From assembly GCF_030818905.1 (NCBI RefSeq), contig NZ_JAUTAZ010000001.1, positions 2,418,001 to 2,482,000 on the forward strand: a stretch of DNA of 64,000 nucleotides, written 5' to 3'. The position numbers and the translations under genes were made by a program. The number at the start of each line of letters is the position of its first letter. Within the stretch, counting starts at the first letter, position 1. This DNA is from Microbacterium sp. SORGH_AS_0888 (lineage in GTDB: Bacteria > Actinomycetota > Actinomycetes > Actinomycetales > Microbacteriaceae). Shown piece after piece: positions 7,643-18,362 of the stretch. The notes under the pieces are model-generated. The model did not search any database. It was not told the origin of the DNA and saw only the letters and a list, made by a program, of their open reading frames with translations.

Positions 7643-9268
7643 ATGGCATCACCGCATACAGCCCGGATGCGGGTCCTGGCCCTGCCCGTGGGGATCGCCG
7701 TCGCGGCCCTGACGATGGCCGGCTGCGCGTCCGGCGGAGCGACCGGCGGCCAGACGGCCGCGGCGAGCACGCCCAACCCCGACCTCGAGCAGAGCATCGT
7801 GTTCGCGCTCAAGGAGGACCCGAAGTGCCTCGACCCGCAGCAGACCTCGATGACCACGGCGCTGAACGTGGGGCGCCAGCTCGTCGACTCGCTGCTGGAC
7901 CAGAACCCCGACACCGGTGAGATCGTCCCGTGGCTCGCGACCGAGTGGTCGGCCAACACGGACCTCACGGCGTACACCTTCACGCTCAAGGACGGCGTCA
8001 CCTTCAGCGACGGCACGCCGCTGACGTCGCAGGTCGTGGCGGACAACTTCGACGCGATCGCCGCCCTCGGGGCCTCGGCATCCCTCGCCAACGGCTACCT
8101 CGCCGGCTACGCCGGAACGACCGTCACGAGCGACACGACGTTCACCGTGAACTTCTCGGCACCGAACGTGCAGTTCGCGCAGGGTGCGACCACGATGTCC
8201 CTCGGCATCCTCTCGGACGCATCCGCCAAGGCGAGCGCGGAGGAACGCTGCGCCAAGCCCGTCGGCTCGGGCCCCTTCACGCTCGCGTCCTACGTCCCGA
8301 ACGACTCGGTGGAGATCGTCAAGCGCGCCGGCTACGACTGGGCGTCGGGTCTGCGCACGCACCAGGGCGAGGCCTACCTGGAGAAGGTGACGTTCCCGAT
8401 CATCACCGAGGCGAGCGTGCGCACCGGCGGGCTGCAGTCCGGCGAGTACGACGTCATCCAGGACCTCCCCTACGTGGACGAGAGCCGGTTCACGACCGAC
8501 TCCTACCACCTGTACGCCAAGGCCAACCCGGGCGTGCCGAACTCCCTCATCGTGAACACGACGAAGGGGCTCATGGGCGACGAGGCGGTGCGCCAGGCGA
8601 TCAGCAAGTCGCTCGACCGCGACAAGATCAACGTGATCGCCGGCTCGGCCAGCGGCAAGGCGCCCACGAGCGTGCTCACGAGCTCGACGCCCGGCTACAC
8701 CGACCTCGGTGACGTGCTCGCGCACGACCCCGACGGCGCCAAGAAGCTCCTGGAAGGCGACGGCTGGACCCTCGGCTCCGACGGGATCTACCAGAAGAAC
8801 GGCCAGAAGCTGACGGTGACCGTGACGGCCTTCTACGCGCAGGACGTCCTCGAGGCCGCCCAGATCCAGCTGAAGGACGCCGGCATCGACCTGCAGCTGA
8901 ACATGGTCTCCTCGGGCGACTTCTTCGGTGCGATCGCGAGCGGCAACTACGAGATGCTCGGCGCCGGCCTGACCCGCACCGACCCCGATGTGCTCCGAGT
9001 GCTCCTCTCCTCCACGTCGAAGTCCCGCTGGGGCATCGTCGACGACCCGGAGCTGGAGTCGATGCTGCAGAAGCAGGCGCAGACGGCTGACGCCGCCGCC
9101 CGGCAGAAGATCGTGGACGACATCCAGAAGACCGTGGCCGAGAAGGCCTACGTCATGCCGACCCTCGAGACCGTGCAGCTGCACGCCTCGCGCGCCGGCG
9201 TCGGCGGCATCGAGTTCGACTCGGCCGCGCGTGTCCAGCTCTTCGACGCGGCGGTGACCGCGAAGTGA
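7643..9268 (+). CDS. Peptide-type ABC transporter substrate-binding lipoprotein
   Basis: A 541-residue family 5 (DppA/OppA-like) extracellular binding protein. ATG 7643 is preceded by GAAGGAG. The signal peptide ends in the lipobox TMAGC, giving a membrane-anchored lipoprotein. Family marks include LKDGVTFSDGTPLTSQVVADNFDAI, KPVGSGPFTLASYVPNDSVEIVKR and DEAVRQAISKSLDRDKI. It feeds the two permeases and fused ATPase that follow with 4-nt overlaps, making a complete importer for dipeptides, oligopeptides or another small ligand. The amidohydrolases beside it suggest an amide-containing nutrient. Confidence 0.93.
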   Translation: MASPHTARMRVLALPVGIAVAALTMAGCASGGATGGQTAAASTPNPDLEQSIVFALKEDPKCLDPQQTSMTTALNVGRQLVDSLLDQNPDTGEIVPWLATEWSANTDLTAYTFTLKDGVTFSDGTPLTSQVVADNFDAIAALGASASLANGYLAGYAGTTVTSDTTFTVNFSAPNVQFAQGATTMSLGILSDASAKASAEERCAKPVGSGPFTLASYVPNDSVEIVKRAGYDWASGLRTHQGEAYLEKVTFPIITEASVRTGGLQSGEYDVIQDLPYVDESRFTTDSYHLYAKANPGVPNSLIVNTTKGLMGDEAVRQAISKSLDRDKINVIAGSASGKAPTSVLTSSTPGYTDLGDVLAHDPDGAKKLLEGDGWTLGSDGIYQKNGQKLTVTVTAFYAQDVLEAAQIQLKDAGIDLQLNMVSSGDFFGAIASGNYEMLGAGLTRTDPDVLRVLLSSTSKSRWGIVDDPELESMLQKQAQTADAAARQKIVDDIQKTVAEKAYVMPTLETVQLHASRAGVGGIEFDSAARVQLFDAAVTAK

Positions 9269-10293
9269 GCGACGGGCAGCGCGTGGACTCCTCAGGAGGC
9301 GCCGGGAGGGGCCGGGTCATCGCCCGGTTCCTCCTGCCGAAGATCGCCCAGTGCATCTTCGTGGTGTGGGCGACCTACACCGTCGCCTTCCTCCTGATCC
9401 ACGCGCTGCCCGGCGACCCCATCCTGGCCGCGCTGTCGGTCAAGGGCGGGGACGCGACCACGACCGACCCCGAGCAGCTCGCGGCGGTCCGTGCCCGGTA
9501 CGGCCTGGACGGACCGGTGTGGCAGCAGTACCTCACGAACTTCCTCAACCTCTTCCGCGGCGACCTCGGCGTCTCCATCGCGACGGGGCAGCCCGTCTCC
9601 GAGATGGTCGGCCGCGCCTTCCCCCACACCGCGGCCGTCGCGGTCTTCGCCCTCCTCGTCGGGTTCCTCGGCGCACTCGGATTCACGGTGTGGGCCTACA
9701 TCGCGCGACCCGCGTGGGTGCGTAACGTCGTGGTCCAGGTGCCGCCGCTCGGCATCGCGATCCCGGCGTTCCTCAGCGGTGTGGTGCTGATCAGCGTGTT
9801 CTCCTTCGGCCTCGGGTGGTTCCCCGCGTCGGGCACGAACGGCTTCGCGAGCGTCGTGCTGCCGGGCATCACCCTCGCGCTGCCCACCGGCGCGATCTTC
9901 TTCCAGGTCTTCTCGGCCGCCGTCTTCGATGCGGGCGCGAGCCCCTTCGTGTTCACCGCGAACGCCAAGGGCCTCAGCCAATCGGCCGTCGTGTTCCGTC
10001 ACGTGCTGCGCAACGCGCTGCTGCCCTCGATCACCATCATCGGGCTGCAGATCGGCTACCTCGCCGGCGGCACGGCGGTCGTCGAGACGGTGTTCTCCCG
10101 GGACGGCATCGGCCGGCTGACGGTGGATGCCGTCCTGGCCCGCGACATCAACGTCGTCCTCGGCGTCGTGGTCGTCGTGGCGGTCGTCTACGCCGTCGTG
10201 ACGCTGATCGTCGACGCGCTCTACGGCGTCATCGACCCCCGCACCCGGACGCGTCTGACCTCCGGTGCCAAGCGGACGGCGGTGACCGCATGA
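9265..10293 (+). CDS. Peptide-type ABC transporter permease (DppB-like)
   Basis: A 342-residue inner-membrane permease. GTG 9265 overlaps the preceding stop as GTGA, so translation is coupled. About six membrane segments are visible, starting at FLLPKIAQCIFVVWATYTVAFLLIHALPGDP, the classic DppB/OppB N-terminus including the PGDP motif. The ATPase-contact (EAA-like) loop is near ANAKGLSQSAVVFRHVLRNALLPS. It pairs with the DppC-like permease downstream. Confidence 0.93.
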   Translation: MSDGQRVDSSGGAGRGRVIARFLLPKIAQCIFVVWATYTVAFLLIHALPGDPILAALSVKGGDATTTDPEQLAAVRARYGLDGPVWQQYLTNFLNLFRGDLGVSIATGQPVSEMVGRAFPHTAAVAVFALLVGFLGALGFTVWAYIARPAWVRNVVVQVPPLGIAIPAFLSGVVLISVFSFGLGWFPASGTNGFASVVLPGITLALPTGAIFFQVFSAAVFDAGASPFVFTANAKGLSQSAVVFRHVLRNALLPSITIIGLQIGYLAGGTAVVETVFSRDGIGRLTVDAVLARDINVVLGVVVVVAVVYAVVTLIVDALYGVIDPRTRTRLTSGAKRTAVTA

Positions 10294-11087
10294 GCATCCT
10301 CCGCAAGCCCGGTCTCCTCGTCTCGCTGATCTTCCTCGCCGTCGTCCTCGTCGCGGTCGTCGCCCCGCAGCTCATCGCGCCCTACGACCCCTACGACTCG
10401 GTCGGCAGGATGAGGCTGGCCCCGCCGAGCCTCGAGCACCTGTTCGGCACCGACCACCTGGCACGCGACGTGTTCTCGCGCGTCGTGTACGGTGCGCAGC
10501 TCTCGCTGTCGGCGGCGGGGCTCGCCGTCGTCGCGGGCGTCGTCATCGGGGCCATCGTGGGCCTGATCACCGGCTGGCTCGGCGGATTCGTCGACGTCGC
10601 GGTCATGCGGTTCATCGACGTCCTGCTGGCGATCCCGAGCATCCTGCTCGCCCTCATCGTCGTCGCCTCCCTCGGCTTCGGGCCGCTCTCGATCGCGCTC
10701 GGCGTCGGGCTCGGGACCGCGGGGTCGTTCGCACGTGTCATGCGATCCCAGGTCCTGCGGGTACGGGGCGAGGAGTTCGTCGAGGCGGCGGAGACCCTCG
10801 GCGTGCGCCGGCCGGTCGTGCTCCTGCGTCACGTGCTGCCCAACGCCGCCCGCCCGATCGTCGCGATGGCCGCGCTCGAGCTCGCGGTGGCGATCCTCTC
10901 GGTCTCGGCGCTGAGCTTCCTCGGGTTCGGCGCCCAGCCGCCCGCGCCCGAGTGGGGCTCGCTCGTCTCCGCCGGACGCGACTTCGTCGCCACGGCGCCG
11001 TGGCTCAGCATCCTTCCCGGTGTCGTGATCCTCGCGGTCGTGCTGGCCGTGAACCGGGTGTCCCGCTACCTCGGAGGGGATCGATGA
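10290..11087 (+). CDS. Peptide-type ABC transporter permease (DppC-like)
   Basis: A 265-residue permease starting at ATG 10290 (ATGA overlap with the previous gene). It shows the DppC pattern: one N-terminal membrane segment, APYDPYDSVGRMRLAPPSLEHLFGTDHLARDVFSRVVYGAQLSL, then five more segments and the EAA loop EEFVEAAETLGVRRPVVLLRHVLPNAARP. It forms the heterodimeric channel with the DppB-like partner. Confidence 0.93.
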   Translation: MSILRKPGLLVSLIFLAVVLVAVVAPQLIAPYDPYDSVGRMRLAPPSLEHLFGTDHLARDVFSRVVYGAQLSLSAAGLAVVAGVVIGAIVGLITGWLGGFVDVAVMRFIDVLLAIPSILLALIVVASLGFGPLSIALGVGLGTAGSFARVMRSQVLRVRGEEFVEAAETLGVRRPVVLLRHVLPNAARPIVAMAALELAVAILSVSALSFLGFGAQPPAPEWGSLVSAGRDFVATAPWLSILPGVVILAVVLAVNRVSRYLGGDR

Positions 11088-12700
11088 GCGCTCTGCTGGA
11101 GGTCCGCGGCCTCCGCGTCGACTACGGCGTCGGACGTCGTGCGCACGCGGCGCTGCGCGGTGTCGACCTGCGGGTCGGCGCGGGCGAGATCGTCGCGATC
11201 GTGGGGGAGTCCGGCTCGGGCAAGAGCACGCTCGCGCACGCCATCGTGCGGCTCCTGCCCGACGTCGCGCGAGTCCGGGAGGGGTCGATCTCCTTCGACG
11301 GATCGGAACTGCGGCGGATGCCGCTCGCCGCGCTCCGGCGGATCCGCGGCGGACGGATCGGCTTCGTTCCGCAGGACCCCTCGCACAGCCTCAACCCGCT
11401 CATGCGGATCGGCGAGCAGGTCGCCGAGACGCTGCGGCGCCACCGGGGCATGTCGCGACAGGACGCTGCCCGTCGCGCGGTCGAGATCCTCGCCGAGGTG
11501 GGGATCCCGGACCCGGAGCTGCGTGCCGGGCAGTACCCGCACGAGCTCTCCGGCGGCCTGCGGCAGCGCGTGCTCATCGGCATCGCCTGGGCCTGCGAGC
11601 CGCAGCTCGTGATCGCCGACGAGCCGACCAGCGCCCTGGACGCGACCGTGCAGCGTCACGTGCTCGACCGGATGCAGCGCCTCGCCGTCGCGCACGGCAC
11701 GGCCGTCCTGCTGGTGACGCACGACCTCGCGGTCGCCGCCGAGCGCGCCGACCGGATCGTCGTGGTCGAGCAGGGGGTCGTGGTCGAGGAGGGACCCTCG
11801 CAGCAGGTGCTCGCCGCGCCGTCGCACGAGTACACGCGCCGGCTCGTCGCCGCCGCGCCCGGACTCCACAGCACGCGGCTCACGGCCTCACCGGGGATCG
11901 TCGGGGCCGCCGCGGAGCCCTCGGCGGCCCCGCTCGTGCGGGTCACGAGCCTCGGCAAGACCTACTCCTCCGGGCGTCGCGCGAACGCCGCCCCGGCCGT
12001 GACGGGCGCCGACTTCGACATCGCCCGCGGCTCGACCTTCGCCCTCGTGGGCGAGTCGGGCTCGGGCAAGAGCACGACGGCGCGCATGGTCGCGCGGATC
12101 ATCCCCTCCGACGAGGGACGCATCGACTTCGACGGACAGGACATCACCCGCCTCACGGGCGAGCCGCTGCGGCAGCTGCGCCGCCGCATCCAGGTCGTGT
12201 ACCAGAACCCGTTCGGATCGCTCGATCCGCGCATGACGGTCGCGGCGCTCGTCGCGGAGCCGTTGCGCGCGTTCGGGACCGGCCGTCGCGAGCGGAGCAG
12301 CGCGGTCGGAGAGCTGCTCCACCAGGTGCGGCTGCGTCCCGAGCTGGCCGCGCGCCGACCGGCCGAGCTGTCGGGCGGTCAGCGTCAGCGCGTCGCCATC
12401 GCGCGGGCACTCGCGCTGCGCCCCGAGCTCGTGGTGCTCGACGAGCCGGTCTCCGCGCTCGACGTCTCGGTGCAGGAGCAGGTGCTGCAGCTGCTCGTCG
12501 ACCTGCAGGCGGAGCACGGTCTCACCTACCTGTTCATCTCGCACGACCTCGGCGTGGTGCGTCAGATCTCGGATCGCGTCGCCGTCATGAAGGGCGGCCG
12601 GATCCTGGAGCAGGGCACGACGGAGCGCATCTTCGCCGCGCCGGGCCACGACTACACGCGGGAGCTGATCGGCGCCATCCCGGGGGCACGGCTGGGCTGA
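11084..12700 (+). CDS. Fused ABC ATPase with two nucleotide-binding domains (DppD-DppF type)
   Basis: A 538-residue protein in which the DppD- and DppF-like ATPases are joined, as is common in actinobacteria. Domain 1 has Walker A GESGSGKST near residue 44 and signature LSGGLRQRVLIG; domain 2 has Walker A GESGSGKSTTARM near residue 330, signature LSGGQRQRVAIARAL and Walker B LVVLDEPVSALDVS. In domain 1 the Walker B is LVIADEPTSALDATV. ATG 11084 overlaps the permease stop (ATGA). It is the last gene of the operon; the convergent creatininase-like gene ends 57 nt beyond. Confidence 0.95.
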   Translation: MSALLEVRGLRVDYGVGRRAHAALRGVDLRVGAGEIVAIVGESGSGKSTLAHAIVRLLPDVARVREGSISFDGSELRRMPLAALRRIRGGRIGFVPQDPSHSLNPLMRIGEQVAETLRRHRGMSRQDAARRAVEILAEVGIPDPELRAGQYPHELSGGLRQRVLIGIAWACEPQLVIADEPTSALDATVQRHVLDRMQRLAVAHGTAVLLVTHDLAVAAERADRIVVVEQGVVVEEGPSQQVLAAPSHEYTRRLVAAAPGLHSTRLTASPGIVGAAAEPSAAPLVRVTSLGKTYSSGRRANAAPAVTGADFDIARGSTFALVGESGSGKSTTARMVARIIPSDEGRIDFDGQDITRLTGEPLRQLRRRIQVVYQNPFGSLDPRMTVAALVAEPLRAFGTGRRERSSAVGELLHQVRLRPELAARRPAELSGGQRQRVAIARALALRPELVVLDEPVSALDVSVQEQVLQLLVDLQAEHGLTYLFISHDLGVVRQISDRVAVMKGGRILEQGTTERIFAAPGHDYTRELIGAIPGARLG

Positions 12701-12757
12701 GCCCCCGGCGCGTGCCTTCCGATCGGCGCGGGGGTCGCTCCGGCCGGGGTGGGCGGG

Positions 12758-13498
12758 TCAGCTCAGGCCGAGCGCGCTCAGCACGCGGCGGACGATCCGT
12801 TCGCTCTCGTCGACGACGTGCGCGATGATGCGCTCACCCTTCTCCGGCGTCGCCGGGCGCGGATCGCCGAACACCCCCGTCGCCGACAGCGGGGCGAGCG
12901 CCATCTGGCGCAGCCCGAAGTCGGCGGGAAGCTCCGGGTAGTCGGCGACCATCCGGTCGCGGTGCACGAGCGCTGGGGCGATCGCGAGCACCATCGAGGT
13001 CTCGATCTCGTCGGCGTGGCACAGTCCCGGCGCCGCCCACGGAGTCTCCTTTACCCGGTCGCCGATCTCGGTCAGACCCGGGTAGTCCAGCACCAGGACG
13101 GGGATGCCGCCGCGCACCGCCGATGCCTCCGCCGCCGTCTGGAGCGGGAGCCGGTTGCCGAAGTCGCCGTTGACGACGACGAGCGCGGCGAAGCCGCCCC
13201 GCTCGAGCGAGGCCGCGAGGTCGCCGCAGACGGCTGCGACGGTGTCGGCGCCGAGCGAGACCGTGCCCGGCAGCGCCTCGTTGCTCCACGTGTTGCCGAA
13301 TGCGACCGCGGGCAGCAGCACCGCGTCGAGGCGCTCCGCCAGACGTCGGGCCACCGCATCCGCCTGCAGCGTGTCGGTCGACAGCGGGAGGTGCGGGCCG
13401 TGCTGCTCCAGCGCCCCGAACGGGAGGATCGCGACGCCCGGTCGCTCCCGCAGGTGCGCGGCGACATCGGGCCAGGCGGCGTGGGCGAGCTCGAGCAA
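12758..13498 (-). CDS. Creatininase-family protein with altered metal motif
   Basis: A 246-residue member of the creatininase/MftE amidohydrolase family. No ATG exists near the start. TTG 13498 is chosen because GGAGG lies 5 nt upstream and the family core begins soon after. The first metal motif is intact (PFGALEQHGPHLPLSTDT, giving Glu, His and Asp), and CHADEIETSM matches the HAGE-x-ETS motif. The usual NGHGGN or NGHYEN motif reads NGDFGN, so the metal-binding His of the family is replaced by Asp. Catalysis may be changed or lost. Located 29 nt after the dioxygenase-like gene, probably one unit. Confidence 0.85.
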   Translation of the reverse strand: MLELAHAAWPDVAAHLRERPGVAILPFGALEQHGPHLPLSTDTLQADAVARRLAERLDAVLLPAVAFGNTWSNEALPGTVSLGADTVAAVCGDLAASLERGGFAALVVVNGDFGNRLPLQTAAEASAVRGGIPVLVLDYPGLTEIGDRVKETPWAAPGLCHADEIETSMVLAIAPALVHRDRMVADYPELPADFGLRQMALAPLSATGVFGDPRPATPEKGERIIAHVVDESERIVRRVLSALGLS

Positions 13499-13527
13499 CG
13501 GGTCCTCCGGGGTCGGGTCGGCGGGCC

Positions 13528-14304
13528 TCAGGCCTCGCTCATGGTCGGCCGTTCGAACGAGAGCCCCGCCGCCTCGAGGGCGACGCGCCGCTCCTCGATG
13601 CGACGATGCAGCTCGTGCTGCGCCTCGTCTATCGTCGCAGCATCCAGCGGCAGACTCCGCGTCCGGGTGCGGCCGCCATGCGCTGCGACGTAGGCGTCGA
13701 GGGCGGAGCCCGACTCCCAGGAGGTCACCAGCGCGTACCGGGGTCGCGTGCCGCGATGCCACACGGCGTGCCACAGGCGCTGCGTGTCGACGAGGATGCG
13801 GCTGCCCGCCGGTAGCGGCAGCCGTGTCTCCGTCGCGGGGTCGAAGCGGTCCTCGCGGAGCACGAGCACCGAGTCGGGGTCGTGCGTGAGATTCTCCAGG
13901 CACCGCACGACCCAGCCCGACCCGGTGGTGTTGAGACGGTTGTTGTCGTCCTCGTGCAGGTTGTAGATCGCATCCGCGTAGGTGTTGGGCTGCAGCTCGA
14001 CGACCCGGCAGCGGCCGACGTTGGCGCCCGGCTCCTGCGCACGGCGCGCGAGCTCGGGGGCGATCCGCACCTGCGAGTCGATCCACACGCCGTCCTTGTC
14101 GGTGCGCGGCGGGGTCCGGTTCCAGAACGCGTTGCAGTCGATCCGGCCGTCGAAGCTCGTGAGCGGGGCGAAGCGTGTGATGCCCGACGACCGCCATCCG
14201 ACGTACTCGAGGTCCTGCCACTGCGACCGCTCCGGCGGCGCGACGGCATCCAGCACCGCGTACCCCGTCTCGGCGAGGATCGGCAGCGTGACGTAGGCCG
14301 ACAT
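13528..14304 (-). CDS. Putative Fe(II)/2-oxoglutarate-like oxygenase (double-stranded beta-helix)
   Basis: A 258-residue protein that I cannot place in a named family. The centre has a jelly-roll arrangement of metal-site residues: YNLHEDDNN (HxD-like), then about 55 residues later DTQRLWHAVWHRG with a second His and, after it, RPRYALVTSW with an Arg placed where 2-oxoglutarate enzymes bind their co-substrate. The N-terminus (LPILAETGYAVLDAV) resembles the opening helix of such oxygenases. It precedes the creatininase-like gene on the same strand; the pair may act on one small molecule. Function is inference only. Confidence 0.7.
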   Translation of the reverse strand: MSAYVTLPILAETGYAVLDAVAPPERSQWQDLEYVGWRSSGITRFAPLTSFDGRIDCNAFWNRTPPRTDKDGVWIDSQVRIAPELARRAQEPGANVGRCRVVELQPNTYADAIYNLHEDDNNRLNTTGSGWVVRCLENLTHDPDSVLVLREDRFDPATETRLPLPAGSRILVDTQRLWHAVWHRGTRPRYALVTSWESGSALDAYVAAHGGRTRTRSLPLDAATIDEAQHELHRRIEERRVALEAAGLSFERPTMSEA

Positions 14305-14389
14305 CGTGTCCCCCTCCGGACTCGTTCCCCGATGGAGGCGAGCCTAAGCCCGCGGCCGGGGCCGCCTCAACGCGAGGCGCCGGGAAAAG

Positions 14390-15340
14390 TCATCGCAGCG
14401 AGGCGGCGACCTCCCGCAGCGCATCCGCGGACCGGCGCAGGAGCACGCGTTCTGCGGGGTCGAACGTCGTCTCGGCGATCGGCACGGCGCCGCTTGCGCT
14501 GACGATCGAAGGCACCGAGAGCGCGACCCCATCGACCCCGTGGAAGCCGTCGAGCACGGTCGAGACGGGCATGACAGCGTGTTCGTCGCCCAGGATCGCC
14601 TCGACGATGCGTGCGCTCGAGAGACCGATCGCGTAGTTCGTCGCGCCCTTGCCCTGGATGACCTTGTAGGCGGCGTCGCGCACGTCGACGGCGATCTCGT
14701 CGAGCTCGTCGATCGTCATGCGCGGGCGGTCGGGCGTCTGCCACTCGAGGATCGGGACCGTGCCGATCGTGGCCTTCGACCACAGCGGGAACTCGGTGTC
14801 GCCGTGCTCGCCGACGATGTAGGCGTGGACGCTCGAGGCGGAGACCCCCGCCCGCTGGGCGAGCCGCCACCGGAGTCGGGAGGTGTCGAGGACCGTGCCG
14901 GAGGCGAAGATGCGCTCGGGCGGAAGCCCGGTCGCCTCCTGGGCCAGCACGGTGAGCACGTCGCACGGGTTGGTGACGATGACGTAGATCGCGTTCGGTG
15001 CGACCTCGAGAAGCTGCGGCATCATCGTCTTGAGGATGTTCGCGTTGGTGCTCGCCAGCTCGATCCGCGTCTGACCCGGCCTCTGCTTGGCGCCGGCGGT
15101 GATGACGACGACGTGCGAGCCCTCGACGACCGAGATGTCGCTGCCGCCGATGATGTCGCTCGTGCCGGTGAACTGCGTTCCGTGGGCCAGGTCGAGAACC
15201 TCCGCCTCGACCTTCTCGGTGGCGATGTCGTACAGCGCGACGTGGCGAGCGGATCCGCGGATGAGCGCCGCGTAGGCGGTGCTGGAACCGACCGATCCGG
15301 CGCCGACGACGGTGAGCTTCGAGTTCTCGATCACGGACAT
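14390..15340 (-). CDS. ldh: L-lactate dehydrogenase
   Basis: A 316-residue NAD-dependent L-lactate dehydrogenase that interconverts pyruvate and lactate. Visible parts: Rossmann motif [13 protein letters not shown] (residues about 11-23), NAD-selecting acidic residue in ALYDI, the substrate loop [13 protein letters not shown], the NPCDVLT motif, [11 protein letters not shown] with the substrate Asp/Arg pair, and the catalytic His in [12 protein letters not shown]. Arg in the RPGQTR loop favours lactate over malate dehydrogenase. Its promoter lies beside the repeat region 15401-15907, which separates it from the MFS gene upstream. Confidence 0.94.
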   Translation of the reverse strand: MSVIENSKLTVVGAGSVGSSTAYAALIRGSARHVALYDIATEKVEAEVLDLAHGTQFTGTSDIIGGSDISVVEGSHVVVITAGAKQRPGQTRIELASTNANILKTMMPQLLEVAPNAIYVIVTNPCDVLTVLAQEATGLPPERIFASGTVLDTSRLRWRLAQRAGVSASSVHAYIVGEHGDTEFPLWSKATIGTVPILEWQTPDRPRMTIDELDEIAVDVRDAAYKVIQGKGATNYAIGLSSARIVEAILGDEHAVMPVSTVLDGFHGVDGVALSVPSIVSASGAVPIAETTFDPAERVLLRRSADALREVAASLR

Positions 15341-15400
15341 GCGGCCAGTCTTTCAGGCCGAGGACGGCGGGGCCACTGCTCGCGCCGGGTTTATCCCGCC

Positions 15401-15450
15401 GCCGGGTCGTGCCGGGTCGTGCCGGGGCGTGCCGGGGCGTGCCGGGGCGC
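15401..15450. repeat. Five 10-bp tandem repeats
   Basis: Five in-register copies of GCCGGG(T/G)CGT: two with T, two with G, and a last one ending in C. They lie about 60 bp upstream of the ldh start and open a larger block of low-complexity DNA. Confidence 0.85.
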
Positions 15451-15498
15451 GGTGTGGCGTGGTGTGGTGGGGTCGGGTGCATGCTGCGGCGTGGTGCG

Positions 15499-15568
15499 CA
15501 TAACTCAGGCAGAACTGGCCTGGTGGGGCTGGTGGCGGTGTGCGGGAGGCGGTTCTGCCTGAGTTATG
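15499..15568. repeat. Palindromic element, copy 1 (perfect 17-bp arms)
   Basis: CATAACTCAGGCAGAAC at 15499-15515 is perfectly complementary to 15552-15568 across a 36-nt G-rich loop. The element recurs at 15778-15846 in the same orientation with a few changes. A long hairpin with paired copies suggests a REP or miniature-transposon-like intergenic family; no transposase is next to it. Confidence 0.85.
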
Positions 15569-15572
15569 AACG

Positions 15573-15700
<128 letters not shown>

Positions 15701-15777
15701 CAGGACCAGGGTTTGGGCGGGCGCCGCGGCGGGCGCCGCGGCCGGGTGTGGTGCCGGGGTCGGCGGGGCGTGGTGCG

Positions 15778-15841
15778 CATAACTCAGGCAGGACTGGCCT
15801 GGTGGGGCTGGTGGCGGGTGCGGGAGGTGGTTCTGCCTGAG

Positions 15842-15846
<5 letters not shown>
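15778..15846. repeat. Palindromic element, copy 2
   Basis: Left arm 15778-15794 and right arm 15830-15846 repeat copy 1 with one arm mismatch (CAGGAC for CAGAAC) and small loop changes. The right arm holds the TAA stop codon of the MFS gene on the minus strand, so this element defines that gene's 3' end. Together with flanks it is a direct duplication of about 100 bp, 279 bp from copy 1. Confidence 0.85.
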
Positions 15847-17266
<1,420 letters not shown>

Positions 17267-17351
17267 CGGGACCTCCCGGGTGCGAGGTTACGCCACCGGA
17301 CGTAGCCTGTGCGGGGAGGGCGGATGCGGCATCCGCCCGGGACGGACGACC

Positions 17352-18212
17352 ATGGAATTCGGGCTGCACATCGCGGACTTCACCTGGAAGACGGGGCCCG
17401 CGGCCCTCGGGCCGGCGCTGGCCGCGCATGTGCGCGAGGCGGAGGCCGCCGGCATCCAGCGCATCACGGTGATGGACCACTTCTGGCAGCTGCCGGGCAT
17501 CGGGCCCGAGAGCAACGAGATGCTCGAGGCATATGCGACGCTCGGGTTCATCGCGGCGCACACGGAGAAGGCGCTGCTGCACACGCTCGTCACGGGGGTG
17601 ATCTACCGGCATCCGTCGTTGCTGGCCAAGCAGATCTCGACCCTCAACGTGCTCTCCGGCGGCCGGGTCGGCCTCGGGATCGGCGCGGCGTGGAACGAGC
17701 AGGAGTGCGCGGGGCTCGGGTTCCCGTTCCCGCCGGTCGCCCGGCGCTTCCGGGAGCTCGAGGAGACGCTGCAGATCTGTCAGCAGATGTGGTCGGACTC
17801 CGACGGGCCGTACGAGGGTGAGATCTGGCAGCTGGAACGCACGCTGAACTCGCCGCAGAACCTGTCGAAGCCGTACCTGATGATCGGCGGCGGGGGCGAG
17901 AAGAAGACGCTGCGGCTCGTGGCGCAGCACGCCGACGCCTGCAACCTGTCGACGATGGGCGGGCTCGACGCGCTCGCGCACAAGCTGGACGTGCTGCGCG
18001 GCCACTGCGAGGCGGTCGGGCGCTCCTACGACGAGATCGAGAAGACGGCCATGGTCGGCGTGAACCCGCAGTCGACGGCGGATGCGGTGGCCACCGAGGT
18101 CGATGCGCTCGCCGAGCTCGGGGTCACCGCGACCTACGTGTTCGCCGTGGGGGCGGACGACCCGTCGCGCACGGTCGAGCTCGTCTCGAACGTCGCCGCG
18201 CGCGTCGCGTAG
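17352..18212 (+). CDS. LLM-class (F420-dependent-type) flavin oxidoreductase
   Basis: A 286-residue TIM-barrel enzyme of the luciferase-like monooxygenase superfamily, F420-dependent branch by style. It starts MEFGLHIADFTWKTG; typical elements are EAAGIQRITVMDHFWQLPGIGP, the cofactor-contact region LVTGVIYRHPSLLAKQISTLNVLSGGRVGLGIGAAWNEQE, and PYLMIGGGGEKKTLRLVAQHADACNL. The cofactor (F420 or FMN) and substrate are not decided by sequence alone. The promoter faces the MFS gene across about 85 nt. Confidence 0.9.
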   Translation: MEFGLHIADFTWKTGPAALGPALAAHVREAEAAGIQRITVMDHFWQLPGIGPESNEMLEAYATLGFIAAHTEKALLHTLVTGVIYRHPSLLAKQISTLNVLSGGRVGLGIGAAWNEQECAGLGFPFPPVARRFRELEETLQICQQMWSDSDGPYEGEIWQLERTLNSPQNLSKPYLMIGGGGEKKTLRLVAQHADACNLSTMGGLDALAHKLDVLRGHCEAVGRSYDEIEKTAMVGVNPQSTADAVATEVDALAELGVTATYVFAVGADDPSRTVELVSNVAARVA

Positions 18213-18268
18213 GCCCCCGGCCGTCCGCGATTCGCGGGGTGGGCATGGCGTGTCGTAAGCTGGTAGAC

Positions 18269-18359
18269 GGTGACGTGTCCGAGCGGCCGAAGGTGCAACT
18301 CTCGAAAAGTTGTGTAGGGTAACCCCCTACCGTGGGTTCAAATCCCACCGTCACCGCCA
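18269..18359 (+). tRNA. tRNA-Ser(CGA)
   Basis: The acceptor stem GGTGACG pairs with CGTCACC, then discriminator G and encoded CCA (18357-18359). The anticodon loop is CTCGAAA within stem CAACT/AGTTG, giving anticodon CGA, and there is a long variable arm as expected for serine. The T-arm GGTTCAAATCC is normal. The gene is still intact although an 18-kb element has integrated into its 3' end: the element end supplies no change up to base 18360. Confidence 0.96.
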
Positions 18360-18360
18360 C
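18334..18360 (+). repeat. attL core (tRNA-Ser 3' end)
   Basis: 27 bp, starting GGGTTCAAATCCCACC and ending CACCGCCAC, identical to 36261-36287. It spans the T-loop to the CCA end of tRNA-Ser, the usual target of tyrosine integrases. Confidence 0.95.
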
Positions 18361-18362
18361 CA

